Shown piece after piece: positions 1 to 9,840 of a stretch of DNA of 64,000 nt. Where the stretch lies: NCBI RefSeq assembly GCF_051014685.1, contig NW_027478396.1:1364001-1428000 (forward strand). Direction: 5' to 3'. Origin of the DNA: Ptiloglossa arizonensis. Taxonomy: Eukaryota; Arthropoda; Insecta; Hymenoptera; Colletidae. The notes beneath the pieces were generated by a model. It saw only the letters and a program-made list of their open reading frames with translations, had not been told where the DNA came from and made no database searches. The position numbers and the translations under genes are program-made. The stretch's first letter is position 1. Each line of letters starts with the position of its first letter.

Positions 1-177
1 TTGATGGTTTCTCAAGCATTCCTTAACTTCAAACTCCCATATCTCGCGAACGGATTGACGAACGCGAGAAACTCCTGTTGCATCTGAAAGCAGAAACTCG
101 CCCGATTACAACGGTATGTGTATTTTCCCCCTAGGGCATTGTAGTTATTGGATTCGAGTATCAGACTTGCGAAAATT
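1..177 (+). repeat. Reference monomer, anatomy of the 177-bp unit
   Basis: First full monomer, used here for numbering. Landmarks in order: positions 1-20 are a T-rich lead; 24-26 TAA in CCTTAAC; 40-70 the CpG-dense core with the palindrome TCGCGA at 44-49 and, in most other monomers, CTCGAG at 63-68 (here CGCGAG); 85-100 CTGAAAG followed by a CAG/TAG/TGG/TGA switch at 91-93; 99-108 CGCCCGATTA; 110-116 a major variable site (ACAACGG, ACAAAGG, ACAAAGA, ACAATGG); 130-135 the palindrome CCTAGG; 137-146 a second variable site (CATTGTAG, CTTTGTAG, CATTCCAG, CTTGGTAG); 152-174 a 5-bp inverted repeat TTTCG...CGAAA; 172 onward the A4T4 junction. This monomer carries the unusual CTAGGGCATT at 131, shared with 4733. 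Confidence 0.95.
42..69. other. Perfect 7-bp dyad (G64 variant) in the monomer core
   Basis: TCTCGCG at 42-48 and CGCGAGA at 63-69 are perfect reverse complements around a 14-base loop. Most monomers have T rather than G at position 64 (CTCGAGA), which leaves a C/T mismatch opposite position 47. The G64 form recurs in the left part of the array, for example at 1117-1138, 2300-2480, 4603-4780, 9600, 15460, 20585 and 27480, and again at 35965 and 36855, which lie inside the copied 35.2-41.1 kb block. It travels with the downstream text AAACTCC in place of AAATTCC. A hairpin or cruciform is possible from the sequence; whether it forms is inference. Confidence 0.8.
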
Positions 178-179
178 TT
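172..179. other. AAAATTTT tract at the monomer junction
   Basis: An 8-bp palindromic A4T4 tract spans nearly every monomer boundary, giving one such tract per 177 bp. A4T4 tracts are a known intrinsic bending motif, and regular spacing at nucleosome-repeat length could help phase nucleosomes (inference). Variants include GATAATTTT, GACAATTTT, GAAAATGTTG (frequent to the right of 31 kb) and GAAAAATTTG (60686, 61571 and 61748 region). Confidence 0.7.
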
Positions 180-531
180 GATGGTTTCTCAAGCATTCCT
201 TAACTTCAAATTCCCATATCTCGCGAACGGGTTGACGAACTCGAGAATTTCCTATTGCATCTGAAAGCAGAAACTCGCCCGATTAGAACGGTACGTGTAT
301 TTTTCCCCAAGGCCGTTGTAGTTATTGGCTTCGAGTATGAGACTTGCGACAATTTTGATGGTTTCTCAAGCATTCCTTAACTTCAAATTCCCATATCTCG
401 CGAACGGATTGACGAACTCGAGAATTTCCTATTGCATCTGAAAGCAGAAACTCGCCCGATTAGAACGGTACGTGTATTTTTCCCCAAGGCCGTTGTAGTT
501 ATTGGCTTCGAGTATCAGACTTGCGAAAATT

Positions 532-1239
532 TTGATGGTTTCTCAAGCATTCCTTAAGTTCAAACTCCCATATCTCGGGAACGGAATGACGAACTCGAGA
601 ATTTCCGATTGCATCTGAAAGCAGAAACTCGCCCGATTACAACGGTACGTGTATTTTTCCCCAAGGCCTGTGTAGTTATTGGCATCGTGTATCAGAATTG
701 CGATAATTTTGATGGTTTCTCAAGCATTCCTTAACTTCAAATTCCCATATCTCGCGAACGGATTGACGAACTCGAGAATTTCCTATTGCATCTGAAAGCT
801 GAAACTCGCCCGATTAGAACGGTACGTGTATTTTTCCCCTAGGCCATTGTAGTTATTGGTTTCGAGTATCAGACTTGCGAAAATTTTGAAGGTTTCTCAA
901 CCATTCCTTAACTTCAAACTACCATATCTCGCGAACGGATTGACGAACTCGAGAATTTCCTATTGCATCTGAAAGCAGAAACACGCCCGATTACAACGGT
1001 ACGTGTATTTTTGACCTATGCCATTCCAGTTATTGGTTTCGTGTATCAGACCAGCGAAAATTTTGAAGGTTTCTCAACCATTCCTTAACTTCAAACTCCC
1101 ATATCTCGCGAACGGATTGACGAACGCGAGAAACTCCTGTTGCATCTGACAGCAGAAACTCGCCCGATTACAACGGTATGTGTATTTTTCCCCTAGGCCA
1201 TTGTAGTTATTGGATTCGAGTATCAGACTTGCGAAAATT
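532..1239 (+). repeat. 708-bp tetramer, copy 1
   Basis: Four monomers (4 x 177 = 708) directly duplicated at 1240 onward. Markers shared at lag 708 are CCTTAAGTTC in the first monomer, CCTGTGTAG with GCATCGTGTATCAG, and GACCAGCGAAAA (1049 and 1757 region). This copy has CTCGGGAACGG and AAAGCTGAA where copy 2 has CTCGCGAACGG and AAAGCAGAA. Only a handful of differences were seen, so the duplication is recent relative to divergence between adjacent monomers. Confidence 0.9.
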
Positions 1240-1920
1240 TTGATGGTTTCTCAAGCATTCCTTAAGTTCAAACTCCCATATCTCGCGAACGGAATGACGA
1301 ACTCGAGAATTTCCGATTGCATCTGAAAGCAGAAACTCGCCCGATTACAACGGTACGTGTATTTTTCCCCAAGGCCTGTGTAGTTATTGGCATCGTGTAT
1401 CAGAATTGCGATAATTTTGATGGTTTCTCAAGCATTCCTTAACTTCAAATTCCCATATCTCGCGAACGGATTGACGAACTCGAGAATTTCCTATTGCATC
1501 TCAAAGCAGAAACTCGCCCGATTAGAACGGTACGTGTATTTTTCCCCTAGGCCATTGTAGTTATTGGTTTCGAGTATCAAACTTGCGAAAATTTTGAAGG
1601 TTTCTCAACCATTCCTTAACTTCAAACTACCATATCTCGCGAACGGATTGACGAACTCGAGAATTTTCTATTGCATCTGAAAGCAGAAACACGCCCGATT
1701 ACAACGGTACGTGTATTTTTGACCTATGCCATTCCAGTTATTGGTTTCGTGTATCAGACCAGCGAAAATTTTGAAGGTTTCTCAACCATTCCTTAACTTC
1801 AAACTCCCATATCTCGCGAACGGATTGACGAACGCGAGAAACTCCTGTTGCATCTGACAGCAGAAACTCGCCCGATTACAACGGTATGTGTATTTTTCCC
1901 CTAGGCCATTGTAGTTATTG
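1240..1920 (+). repeat. 708-bp tetramer, copy 2
   Basis: Second copy of the tetramer at 532-1239. Agreement ends near 1920, where copy 2 turns into TTGGTCTCTTGCATCAG while copy 1 keeps TTGGATTCGAGTATCAG, so the last tens of bases are replaced. Private changes include TCAAAGCAG near 1500, ATCAAACTTG near 1577 and TTTTCTATTG near 1665. Confidence 0.88.
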
Positions 1921-3980
1921 GTCTCTTGCATCAGAATTGCGAAAATTTTGATGGTTTCTCAACCATTCCTTAACTTCAAACTCCCATATCTCGCGAACGG
2001 AATAACGAACTCGAGAAATTCCTGTTGCATCTGAAAGTAGAAACTCGCACGATTAGAACGGTACGTGTATTTTTCCCCAAGGCCGTTGTAGTTATTGGCT
2101 TCGAGTATGAGACTTGCGACAATTTTGATGGTTTCTCAAGCATTCCTTAACTTCAAATTCCCATATCTCGCGAACGGATTGACGAACTCGAGAATTTCCT
2201 ATTGCATCTGAAAGCAGAAACTCGCCCGACTACAACGGTATGTGTATTTTTGCCCTAGGCCATAGTTCTTATTGGATTCGAGTATCAGACTTGCGAAAAT
2301 TTTGATGGTTTCTCAAGCATTCCTTAACTTCAAACTCCCATATCTCGCGAACGGATTGACGAACGCGAGAAACTCCTGTTGCATCTGAAAGCAGAAACTC
2401 GCCCGATTACAACGGTATGTGTATTTTCCCCCTAGGCCGTTGTAGTTATTGGCTTCGAGTATGAGACTTGCGACAATTTTGATGGTTTCTCAAGCATTCC
2501 TTAACTTCAAATTCCCATATCTCGCGAACGGATTGACGAACTCGAGAATTTCCTATTGCATCTGAAAGCAGAAACTCGCCCGATTACAACGGTACGTGTA
2601 TTTTTCCCCAAGGCCTTTGTAGTTATTGGCATCGTGTATCAGAATTGCGATAATTTTGATGGTTACTCAAGCATTCCTTAACTTCAAACTACCATATCTC
2701 GCGAACGGAATGACGAACTCGAGAAATTCCTGTTGCATCTGAAAGCAGAATCTCGCCCGATTACAACTGTTTGTGTATTTTCCCCCTAGGCCATTGTAGT
2801 TATTGGTTTCGAGTATCAGACTTGCGAAAATTTTGATGGTTTCTCAAGCATTCCTTAACTTCAAACTCCCATATCTCGCGAACGGATTGACGAACGCGAG
2901 AAACTCCTGTTGCATCTGAAAGCAGAAACTCGCCCGATTACAACGGTATGTGTATTTTTCCCCTAGGCCATTGTAGTTATTGGTCTCTTGCATCAGAATT
3001 GCGACAATTTTGATGGTTTCTCAAGCATTCCATAACTTCTAACTCCCATATCTCGCGAACGGAATGACGAACTCGAGAAATTCCTGTTGCATCTGAAAGC
3101 AGAATCTCGCCCGATTACAACTGTTTGTGTATTTTCCCCCTAGGCCATTGTAGTTATTGGTTTCGAGTATCAGACTTGCGAAAATTTTGATGGTTTCTCA
3201 AGCATTCGTTAACTTCAAACTCCCATATCTCGGGAACGGATTGACGAACTCGAGAATTTCCTATTGCATCTGAAAGCAGAAACTCGCCCGATTACAAATG
3301 TACGTGTATTTTTCCCCAAGGCCTTTGTAGTTATTGGCATCGTGTATCAGAATTGCGATAATTTTGATGGTTACTCAAGCATTCCTTAACTTCAAACTAC
3401 CATATCTCGCGAACGGATTGACGAACTCGAGAAATTCCTGTTGCATCTGACAGCAGAAACACGCCCGATTACAAAGGTATGTGCATTTTTCCCCTATGCC
3501 TTTGTAGTTATTGGTTTCGAGTATCAGACTTGCGAAAATTTTGATGGTTTCTCAACCATTCCTTAACTTCAAACTACCATATCTCGCGAACGGATTGACG
3601 AACTCGAGAATTTCCTATTGCATCTGAAAGCAGAAACACGCCCGATTACAACGGTACGTGTATTTTTGACCTAGGCCATTCCAGTTATTGGTTTCGTGTA
3701 TCAGACCAGCGAAAATTTTGAAGGTTTCTCAACCATTCCTTAACTTCAAGCTCCCATATCTCGCGAACGGATTGACGAACTCGAGAAATTCCGGTTGCAT
3801 CTGAAAGCAGAAACTCGGCCGATTTCAACGGTATGTGCATTCTTGCCCTAGGCCATAGTAGTTATTGGTTTCGAGTATCAGACTTGCGAAAATTTTGATA
3901 GTTTCTCAAGCATTCCATAACTTCTAACTCCCATATCTCGCGAACGGAATGACGAACTCGAGAAATTCCTGTTGCATCTG
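1890..3980 (+). repeat. 2.3-kb (13-mer) HOR module, copy a
   Basis: Matches 4191-6281 at a lag of 2301 bp, exactly 13 x 177. Diagnostic markers in both copies: GGAATAACGAACTCG (2001 and 4302), CATAGTTCTTATTGG (2261 and 4562), ATTACAAATG (3291 and 5592), CCTATGCCTTTG, and AAACTCGGCCGATTTC. The lag is 2478 (14 monomers) between about 2441 and 2809. It returns to 2301 after an extra monomer at about 2810-2986, so whole monomers have been lost and gained without shifting register. Homology breaks at about 3980, where this copy continues GACAGCAGAAACACG and the other AAAGCAGAAACTCG. Confidence 0.85.
2302..2478 (+). repeat. Hybrid monomer joining two neighbours in register
   Basis: The first ~130 bases match the monomer at 4603 (GACGAACGCGAGAAACTCC, CCCCCTAGG). 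From about 2432 on it matches the end of the next monomer, at 4780 (CCGTTGTAG, GGCTTCGAGTATGAG, TTGCGAC). Copy b has both parent monomers side by side. The hybrid is what an in-register unequal exchange that deletes one 177-bp unit would leave; the reverse event in copy b is the alternative. Confidence 0.75.
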
Positions 3981-4190
3981 ACAGCAGAAACACGCCCGAT
4001 TACAACGGTATGTGTATTTTTCCCTTAGGCCATTGTAGTTATTGGTTTCGGGTATCAGACTTGCGAAAATTTTGATGGTTTCTCAACCATTCCTTAACTT
4101 CAAACTACCATATCTCGCGAACGGATTGACGAACTCGAGAATTTCCTATTGCATGTGAAAGCAGAAACACGCCCGATTACAACGGTACGT

Positions 4191-6281
4191 GTATTTTTCC
4201 CCTAGGCCATTGTAGTTATTGGTCTCTTGCATCAGAATTGCGAAAATTTTGATGGTTTCTCAACCATTCCTTAACTTCAAACTCCCATATCTCGCGAACG
4301 GAATAACGAACTCGAGAAATTCCTGTTGCATCTGAAAGTAGAAACTCGCACGATTAGAACGGTACGTGTATTTTTCCCCAAGGCCGTTGTAGTTATTGGC
4401 TTCGAGTATGAGACTTGCGATAATTTTGATGGTTTCTCAAGCATTCCTTAACTTCAAACTCCCATATCTCGCGAACGGATTGACGAACTCGCGAATTTCC
4501 TATTGCATCTGAAAGCAGAAACTCGCCCGACTACAACGGTATGTGTATTTTTGCCCTAGGCCATAGTTCTTATTGGATTCGAGTATCAGACTTGCGAAAA
4601 TTTTGATGGTTTCTCAAGCATTCCTTAACTTCAAACTCCCATATCTCGCGAACGGATTGACGAACGCGAGAAACTCCTGTTGCATCTGAAAGCAGAAACT
4701 CGCCCGATTACAACGGTATGTGTATTTTCCCCCTAGGGCATTGTAGTTATTGGATTCGAGTATCAGACTTGCGAAAATTTTGATGGTTTCTCAAGCATTC
4801 CTTAACTTCAAATTCCCATATCTCGCGAACGGGTTGACGAACTCGAGAATTTCCTATTGCATCTGAAAGCAGAAACTCGCCCGATTAGAACGGTACGTGT
4901 ATTTTTCCCCAAGGCCGTTGTAGTTATTGGCTTCGAGTATGAGACTTGCGACAATTTTGATGGTTTCTCAAGCATTCCTTAACTTCAAATTCCCATATCT
5001 CGCGAACGGATTGACGAACTCGAGAATTTCCTATTGCATCTGAAAGCAGAAACTCGCCCGATTACAATGGTACGTGTATTTTTCCCCAAGGCCTTTGTAG
5101 TTATTGGCATCGTGTATCAGAATTGCGATAATTTTGATGGTTACTCAAGCATTCCTTAACTTCAAACTACCATATCTCGCGAACGGAATGACGAACTCGA
5201 GAAATTCCTGTTGCATCTGAAAGCAGAATCTCGCCCGATTACAACTGTTTGTGTATTTTCCCCCTAGGCCATTGTAGTTATTGGTCTCTTGCATCAGAAT
5301 TGCGACAATTTTGATGGTTTCTCAAGCATTCCATAACTTCTAACTCCCATATCTCGCGAACGGAATGACGAACTCGAGAAATTCCTGTTGCATCTGAAAG
5401 CAGAATCTCGCCCGATTACAACTGTTTGTGTATTTTCCCCCTAGGCCATTGTAGTTATTGGTTTCGAGTATCAGACTTGCGAAAATTTTGATGGTTTCTC
5501 AAGCATTCCTTAACTTCAAACTCCCATATCTCGGGAACGGATTGACGAACTCGAGAATTTCCTATTGCATCTGAAAGCAGAAACTCGCCCGATTACAAAT
5601 GTACGTGTATTTTTCCCCAAGGCCTTTGTAGTTATTGGCATCGTGTATCAGAATTGCGATAATTTTGATGGTTACTCAAGCATTCCTTAACTTCAAACTA
5701 CCATATCTCGCGAACGGATTGACGAACTCGAGAAATTCCTGTTGCATCTGACAGCAGAAACACGCCCGATTACAAAGGTATGTGCATTTTTCCCCTATGC
5801 CTTTGTAGTTATTGGTTTCGAGTATCAGACTTGCGAAAATTTTGATGGTTTCTCAACCATTCCTTAACTTCAAACTACCATATCTCGCGAACGGATTGAC
5901 GAACTCGAGAATTTCCTATTGCATCTGAAAGCAGAAACACGCCCGATTACAACGGTACGTGTATTTTTGACCTAGGCCATTCCAGTTATTGGTTTCGTGT
6001 ATCAGACCAGCGAAAATTTTGAAGGTTTCTCAACCATTCCTTAACTTCAAGCTCCCATATCTCGCGAACGGATTGACGAACTCGAGAAATTCCGGTTGCA
6101 TCTGAAAGCAGAAACTCGGCCGATTTCAACGGTATGTGCATTCTTGCCCTAGGCCATAGTAGTTATTGGTTTCGAGTATCAGACTTGCGAAAATTTTGAT
6201 AGTTTCTCAAGCATTCCATAACTTCTAACTCCCATATCTCGCGAACGGAATGACGAACTCGAGAAATTCCTGTTGCATCTG
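4191..6281 (+). repeat. 2.3-kb (13-mer) HOR module, copy b
   Basis: Second copy of the module at 1890-3980 (lag 2301). It keeps both monomers that are fused at 2302-2478 in copy a and lacks the extra monomer found there at about 2810-2986. Its right part, from about 5850, is shared with a third locus at 8150 onward. Confidence 0.85.
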
Positions 6282-7680
6282 AAAGCAGAAACTCGCCCGA
6301 TTACAACTGTATGTGTATTTTCCCCCTAGGCCATTGTAGTTATTGGTTTCGAGTATCAGACTTGCAAAAATTTTGATGGTTTCTCAAGCATTCCTTAACT
6401 TCAAACTCCCATATCTCGGGAACGGATTGACGAGCTCGAGAATTTCCTATTGCATCTGAAAGCAGAAACTCGCCCGATTACAACGGTACGTGTATTTTTC
6501 CCCAAGGCCTTTGTAGTTATTGGCATCGTGTATCAGAATTGCGATAATTTTGATGGTTACTCAAGCATTCCTTAACTTCAAACTACCATATCTCGCGAAC
6601 GGATTGACGAACTCGAGAAATTCCTGTTGCATCTGACAGCAGAAACACGCCCGATTACAACGGTATGTGTATTTTTCCCTTAGGCCATTGTAGTTATTGG
6701 TTTCGGGTATCAGACTTGCGAAAATTTTGATGGTTTCTCAACCATTCCTTAACTTCAAACTACCATATCTCGCGAACGGATTGACGAACTCGAGAATTTC
6801 CTATTGCATGTGAAAGCAGAAACACGCCCGATTACAACGGTACGTGTATTTTTGACCTAGGCCATTCCAGTTATTGGTTTCGTGTATCAGACCAGCGAAA
6901 ATTTTGAAGGTTTCTCAACCATTCCTTAACTTCAAGCTCCCATATCTCGCGAACGGATTGACGAACTCGAGAAATTCCTGTTGCATCTGAAAGCAGAAAC
7001 TCGCTCGATTACAACGGTATGTGTGTTTTCCCCTAGTCCATTGTAGTTATTGGTCTCTTGCATCAGAATTGCGAAAATTTTGATGGTTTCTCAACCATTC
7101 CTTAATTTCAAACTCCCATATCTCGCGAACGGAATGACGAACTCGAGAAATTCCTGTTGCATCTGAAAGTGGATACTCGCCCGATTACAAAGGTATGTGC
7201 ATTTTTCCCCTATGCCTTTGTGGTTATTGGTTTCGAGTATCAGACTTGCGAAAATTTTGATGGTATCTCAACCATTCCTTAACTACAAACTCCCATATCT
7301 CGCGAACGGAATGACGAACTCGAGAAATTCCCGTTGCATCTGAAAGTAGAAACTCGCACGATTACAACGGAATGTGAATTTTTGCCCTAGGCCATAGTTG
7401 TTATTGGATTCGAGTATCAGACTTGCGAAAATTTTGATGGTTTCTCAAGCATTCCTTAACTTCAAACTCCCATATCTCGCGAACGGATTGACCAACGCGA
7501 GAAACTCCTGTTGCATCTGAAAGCAGAAACTCGCCCGATTACAACGGTATGTGTATTTTCACCCTAGGCCATTGTAGTTATTGGATTCGAGTATCAGACT
7601 TGCGAAAATTTTGATGGTTTCTCAAGCATTCCGTAACTTCAAATTCCCATATCTCGCGAACGGATTGACGAACTCGAGAA
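5850..7680 (+). repeat. 2.3-kb-spaced HOR module, copy c
   Basis: Matches 8150-9840, first at lag 2300 (for example TTGATAGTTTCTCAAGC at 6196 and 8496, ACTGTATGTG at 6306 and 8606), then at lag 2123-2124 after one monomer is lost in the later copy (TCGCTCGATT at 7001 and 9124; CATAGTTGTTATTGG at 7393 and 9517). A 1-bp deletion at about 7027 (GTGTTTTCCCC against GTGTTTTTCCCC) accounts for the change from 2301 to 2300. It contains GATAGTTTCTCAAGC, TTCTAACTCCC and the CTATGCCTTTG cassette. Confidence 0.8.
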
Positions 7681-8149
7681 TTTCCTATTGCATCTGACAG
7701 CAGAAACTCGCTCGATTTCAACGGTATGTGCATTCTTGCCCTAGGCCATAGTAGTTATTGGTTTCGAGTATCAGACTTGCGAAAATTTTGATAGTTTCTC
7801 AAGCATTCCATAACTTCTAACTCCCATATCTCGCGAACGGAATGACGAACTCGAGAAATTCCTGTTGCATCTGAAAGCAGAAACTCGCCCGATTACAACG
7901 GTATGTTTATTTTCCCCCTAGGCCATTGTAGTTATTGGATTCGAGTATCAGACTTGCGAAAATTTTGATGGTTTCTCAAGCATTCCGTAACTTCAAATTC
8001 CCATATCTCGCGAACGGATTGACAAACTCGAGAATTTCCTATTGCATCTGAAAGCAGAAACTCGCCCGATTAGAACGGTACGTGTATTTTTCCCCAAGGC
8101 CGTTGTAGTTATTGGCTTCGAGTATCAGACTTGCGATAACTTTGAAGGT

Positions 8150-9840
8150 TTCTCAACCATTCCTTAACTTCAAACTACCATATCTCGCGAACGGATTGAC
8201 GAACTCGAGAATTTCCTATTGCATCTGAAAGCAGAAACACGCCCGATTACAACGGTACGTGTATTTTTGACCTAGGCCATTCCAGTTATTGGTTTCGTGT
8301 ATCAGACCAGCGAAAATTTTGAAGGTTTCTCAACCATTCCTTAACTTCAAGCTCCCATATCTCGCGAACGGATTGACGAACTCGAGAAATTCCGGTTGCA
8401 TCCGAAAGCAGAAACTCGCCCGATTTCAACGGTATGTGCATTCTTGCCCTAGGCCATAGTAGTTATTGGTTTCGAGTATCAGACTTGCGAAAATTTTGAT
8501 AGTTTCTCAAGCATTCCATAACTTCTAACTCCCATATCTCGCGAACGGAATGACGAACTCGAGAAATTCCTGTTGCATCTGAAAGCAGAAACTCGCCCGA
8601 TTACAACTGTATGTGTATTTTCCCCCTAGGCCATTGTAGTTATTGGTTTCGAGTATCAGACTTGCGAAAATTTTGATGGTTTCTCAAGCATTCCATAACT
8701 TCAAACTCCCATATCTCGGGAACGGATTGACGAACTCGAGAATTTCCTATTGCATCTGAAAGCAGAAACTCGCCCGATTACAACGGTACGTGTATTTTTC
8801 CCCAAGGCCTTTGTAGTTATTGGCATCGTGTATCAGAATTGCGATAATTTTGATGGTTACTCAAGCATTCCTTAACTTCAAACTACCATATCTCGCGAAC
8901 GGATTGACGAACTCGAGAAATTCCTGTTGCATCTGACAGCAGAAACACGCCCGATTACAACGGTATGTGTATTTTTCCCTTAGGCCATTGTAGTTATTGG
9001 TTTCGGGTATCAGACCAGCGATAATTTTGAAGGTTTCTCAACCATTCCTTAACTTCAAGCTCCCATATCTCGCGAACGGATTGACGAACTCGAGAAATTC
9101 CTGTTGCATCTGAAAGCAGAAACTCGCTCGATTACAACGGTATGTGTGTTTTTCCCCTAGTCCATTGTAGTTATTGGTCTCTTGCATCAGAATTGCGAAA
9201 ATTTTGATGGTTTCTTAACCATTCCTTAATTTCAAACTCCCATATCTCGCGAACGGAATGACGAACTCGAGAAATTCCTGTTGCATCTGAAAGTGGAAAC
9301 TCGCCCGATTACAAAGGTATGTGCATTTTTCCCCTATGCCTTTGTAGTTATTGGTTTCGAGTATCAGACTTGCGAAAATTTTGATGGTATCTCAACCATT
9401 CCTTAACTACAAACTCCCATATCTCGCGAACGGAATGACGAACTCGAGAAATTCCCGTTGCATCTGAAAGTAGAAACTCGCACGATTACAACGGTATGTG
9501 AATTTTTGCCCTAGGCCATAGTTGTTATTGGATTCGAGTATCAGACTTGCGAAAATTTTGATGGTTTCTCAAGCATTCCTTAACTTCAAACTCCCATATC
9601 TCGCGAACGGATTGACGAACGCGAGAAACTCCTGTTGCATCTGAAAGCAGAAACTCGCCCGATTACAACGGTATGTGTATTTTCCCCCTAGGCCATTGTA
9701 GTTATTGGATTCGAGTATCAGACTTGCGAAAATTTTGATGGTTTCTCAAGCATTCCGTAACTTCAAATTCCCATATCTCGCGAACGGATTGACGAACTCG
9801 AGAATTTCCTATTGCATCTGAAAGCAGAAACTCGCCCGAT
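8150..9840 (+). repeat. 2.3-kb-spaced HOR module, copy d
   Basis: Later copy of 5850-7680. Its first ~430 bp are also shared with 3550-3980, so that piece (GACCTAGGCCATTCCAG, GACCAGCGAAAATTTTGAAGG, CAAGCTCCC, GATTTCAACGG) exists three times at near-constant 13-monomer spacing. Near 9014 one monomer is missing: GTTTCGGGTATCAG is joined directly to GACCAGCG. Confidence 0.8.

Larger units (their letters stand above)
1..462 (+). repeat. Left-edge HOR fragment, repeated at 4603-5064
   Basis: The first 462 bases match 4603-5064 at a lag of 4602 bp (26 x 177), and I saw no difference between them. Shared private markers are CTAGGGCATT (131 and 4733), GAACGGGTTGACG in the second monomer and GAGTATGAGACTTGCGAC at its end. 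The match stops at 463, where the window has TAGAACGG and the later copy TACAATGG. The window therefore opens inside an HOR that continues to the left. Confidence 0.85.

Noticed and set aside
100..116. CENP-B-box-like match in the CGCCCGATTACAACGGT segment (minus strand)
   Set aside because: It matches seven of nine core positions of the mammalian box (CGGG, A and CG present; the leading TT absent). By a rough estimate a seven-of-nine hit somewhere on either strand of a 177-bp unit is expected by chance about half the time, and right-family monomers (ACAAAGA) lose it.
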